This document shows positions 63,601-64,000 of a DNA stretch of 64,000 nucleotides, piece by piece. Under the pieces are notes generated by a model. It was given only the letters and a program-made list of their open reading frames with translations. It searched no databases and was not told the origin of the DNA. The position numbers and the translations under genes are program-made. Where the stretch lies: NCBI GenBank assembly GCA_002077065.1, contig NAJO01000010.1, positions 1,086,111 to 1,150,110 of the forward strand, written 5' to 3'. This DNA is from Cryoendolithus antarcticus. Taxonomy: Eukaryota; Ascomycota; Dothideomycetes; Cladosporiales; Cladosporiaceae. Position 1 is the first letter of the stretch, and the number at the start of each line of letters is the position of its first letter.

Positions 63601-64000
63601 TCGAGGGCATTGCTGAGGGTATGCTAGAAGCCATGCTTGGAGTGATTGACGCCTGGATGCTTGAAGGAATGCTTGATGGCGGTATGCTTGACACAATGCT
63701 CGAGGGTATCGAGGATGCTATGCTTGAAGGTATCGAAGACGCGATACTCGACGGCACAGACGCAATGCTCGAAGGTATGCTTGAAGCGATGCTCGAGGGG
63801 ATGCTTGAAGCGATGCTCGAGGGGATGCTTGAAGCGATACTCGAGGGGATGCTTGAAGCGATGCTCGAGGGGATGCTTGAAGCGATGCTCGAGGGGATGC
63901 TTGACGCGATGCTCGAGGGGATGCTTGACGCGATGCTTGAAGCGATGCTCGAGGGGATGCTCGAGGGGATGCTTGAAGCGATGCTCGAGGGAATGCTTGA
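60647..64000 (-). CDS. Giant repeat-built GPI-type cell-surface protein (5' part beyond window)
   Basis: The frame is open from the stop at 60647 to the right edge, at least 1,117 codons, with no start in view, so the gene is partial. From the N-terminal side: (1) ~500 residues of Ser-Ile-Pro/Ala repeats (SSIASSIP, SSIPPSSIA) from 64000 to ~62440; (2) Ser/Thr/Tyr-rich stretches with NGNTT glycosylation sites; (3) two near-identical 81-residue Thr/Pro modules containing TTTCPGSSVYTTGTKT; (4) three copies of a Thr module with TTTTCPV and PVTLTSTLTLT; (5) a ~70-residue His/Gly/Gln/Asp-rich segment between copies; (6) a Pro/Ala stem and a hydrophobic tail (APVALVAGVFAFAALI) typical of a GPI signal. 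It is probably a heavily O-mannosylated wall protein or adhesin. No ligand-binding domain is visible here; it may lie in the missing N-terminus. Confidence 0.82.
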   Translation of the reverse strand, partial: SSIPSSIASSIPSSIPSSIASSIASSIPSSIASSIPSSIASSIPSSIASSIPSSIASSIPSSIASSIPSSIASSIPSSIASVPSSIASSIPSSIASSIPSSIVSSIPPSSIPSSIQASITPSMASSIPSAMPSSIPSSIPPPSSIPSSIPSSIPSSIASSIPSSIASSIPSSIASSIPSIASSIPSSIPSSIASSIPSSVPSSIQPSSIPSSIASSIPSSMPASSIPSSIASSIPSSIAPSSIASSIPPSSIASSIPSSIAPSSIASSIPPSSIASSIPSSIAPSSIASSIPPSSIASSIPSSIAPSSIASSIPPSSIASSIASSIPPSSIASSIPPSSIASSIPPSSIASSIPPSSIASSIPPSSIASSIPPSSIASAITPSSIASSIPPSSIASSIPPSSIASSIPPSSIASSIPPSSIASSIPASSVPSSIPASSIPSSSIPTSSIPSSIPASSIPSSISSTSSVPSSMASIMTPSSIPSSMPPSSIASSVPSSVPTTSSAPSSMPPSSIVSQPTSYSSYSSVSNSGSVLPSTYQSTTSGSMTPPPYKSTTSSSSSVSASTYNGNTTAVTSGSVVPPPYQYTTSSSGSVTASTYNGNTTVGPVTQSSYSTASQPPPSYYTTVITTTYTTTCPGSSVYTTGTKTSISSYTTVSTVTSVITSTGTVYPTPPPYTNTYGGNTTVGPVTQSSSSTMPQPPPSYYTTVITTTYITTCPGSSVYTTGTKTLTSSYTTVSTVTSVFTSTGSVYPTPPPPPPASYTTVVTTIYTTYTTTTCPVSYKTYTSKSSTITSPVTLTSTITVTDSTVLTTTQPVTTPVVYTTEVTTVYITYTTTTCPVTYSTFTSSSLTITSPVTLTSTLTLTSASVVTSVWQKGHRPHHGQGGQGWRHGQHGDNWQHGQEGGNDHHGQDGGEWHHGQDGENGHHGEDGHGRPQHGAPAATTHHPGAYKTVYKTVWTTYTTTTCPVHQSTYTSSSATYTVPVTLTSTLTLTKSFVLTSSYLISTASPPASVQTPASPPAKPTAPAAPTSYTAPPVETPPAKPSRPAAPYPGGNGTMPIASSGLPVGTATLPGLHSYENKAMASGTSTAGPVTYSGAAIAKSAPVALVAGVFAFAALI
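61741..62230 (-). repeat. Two 243-bp imperfect tandem copies (81-residue module)
   Basis: The segment with GTGTGGGATAGACA at 61747 recurs at 61990, 243 bp away. Both copies encode the Thr/Pro module with TTTCPGSSVYTTGTKT and end in VYPTPPP. Confidence 0.85.
62727..63050 (-). repeat. Twelve 27-bp tandem repeats (9-residue unit)
   Basis: ATGCT marks recur every 27 bp (62727, 62754, 62781 and on), giving twelve units coding PPSSIASSI. Third positions vary (GAGCTC/GAACTG/GAGCTA), so the array looks older than the 66-bp one. Confidence 0.88.
63051..63314 (-). repeat. Four 66-bp tandem repeats (22-residue unit)
   Basis: The same start motif (CTCGAAGGTGGGATGCTTGA) occurs at 63051, 63117, 63183 and 63249, exactly 66 bp apart. 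Units differ at only a few bases, which points to recent amplification. They encode 22-residue Ser-Ile repeats. Confidence 0.93.
63764..64000 (-). repeat. 24-bp tandem repeats (8-residue Ser-Ile unit), continuing past edge
   Basis: About ten near-perfect 24-bp units, for example starting at 63791 and 63815, coding SSIASSIP on the minus strand. The array reaches the end of the window. Confidence 0.9.

Noticed and set aside
62572..63696. 374-codon Arg/Leu/Ser-rich minus frame inside the surface protein
   Set aside because: It is the out-of-frame reading of the Ser-Ile repeats, open only because the repeat unit is a multiple of three.
62727..64000. Could the regular repeats be a CRISPR array?
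   Set aside because: Units are contiguous without spacers, keep a coding frame, and the host is a eukaryote.

Overview
The window looks like nuclear DNA of a filamentous ascomycete (Pezizomycotina), possibly a Dothideomycete. The class is inference. The evidence is: a HET-domain gene, short GT-AG introns (27 of 29 inferred introns are 50-76 nt) with CTRAY-type branch points, dense genes on both strands without operons, fungus-typical families (DUF3632-like, long-chain alcohol oxidase, RNase T1, Sda1, Dbp6, Swc5, Pis1), and a GPI-type surface protein at the right edge. I recognised no transposon, rRNA gene or CRISPR array. All exon boundaries were worked out by hand from splice sites, frame continuity and family conservation.

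Layout. 0.1-2.1 kb: HET-domain gene. 2.3-6.1 kb: a small heat-shock protein divergent from the ribosome-biogenesis gene SDA1. 6.6-11.5 kb: a PBS2-type MAP kinase kinase divergent from an auxin-efflux-carrier-like transporter. 12-17.3 kb: a short-chain dehydrogenase, a Mn-type CDF transporter and a ferric reductase. 19-21.5 kb: two proteins of unknown function. 21.9-26.8 kb: RNA helicase DBP6 divergent from GPI3/PIG-A (first step of GPI-anchor synthesis). 26.8-29.7 kb: a gene-poor stretch leading into a Gln-rich protein. 31.8-38.2 kb: adenosine kinase, MFS transporter and long-chain fatty alcohol oxidase, all on the minus strand. 39.8-45 kb: FYVE-finger protein, a four-helix membrane protein and a MIF-domain protein. 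46.5-51.2 kb: SWC5, PIS1 and another four-helix membrane protein. 52-55 kb: a degenerate Ulp1-like locus and a DUF3632-like gene. 55.8-60.2 kb: secreted RNase T1, an intron-containing tRNA-Arg-like gene, an alpha/beta hydrolase and a GPI-type cupredoxin. 60.6-64 kb: the 3' part of a very large repeat-built surface protein that runs off the window.

There is no single biosynthetic cluster. Most genes are ordinary housekeeping. Loosely linked themes are ribosome assembly (SDA1, DBP6), phosphoinositide and GPI biology (PIS1, GPI3/PIG-A, FYVE protein, two GPI-type surface proteins) and metal handling (CDF, ferric reductase, cupredoxin). The most unusual loci are the repeat surface protein, the Ulp1-like locus whose nucleophile is Ser instead of Cys, the MIF domain buried inside a longer protein, and the tRNA-Arg-like gene with an 87-nt intron and an imperfect acceptor stem.
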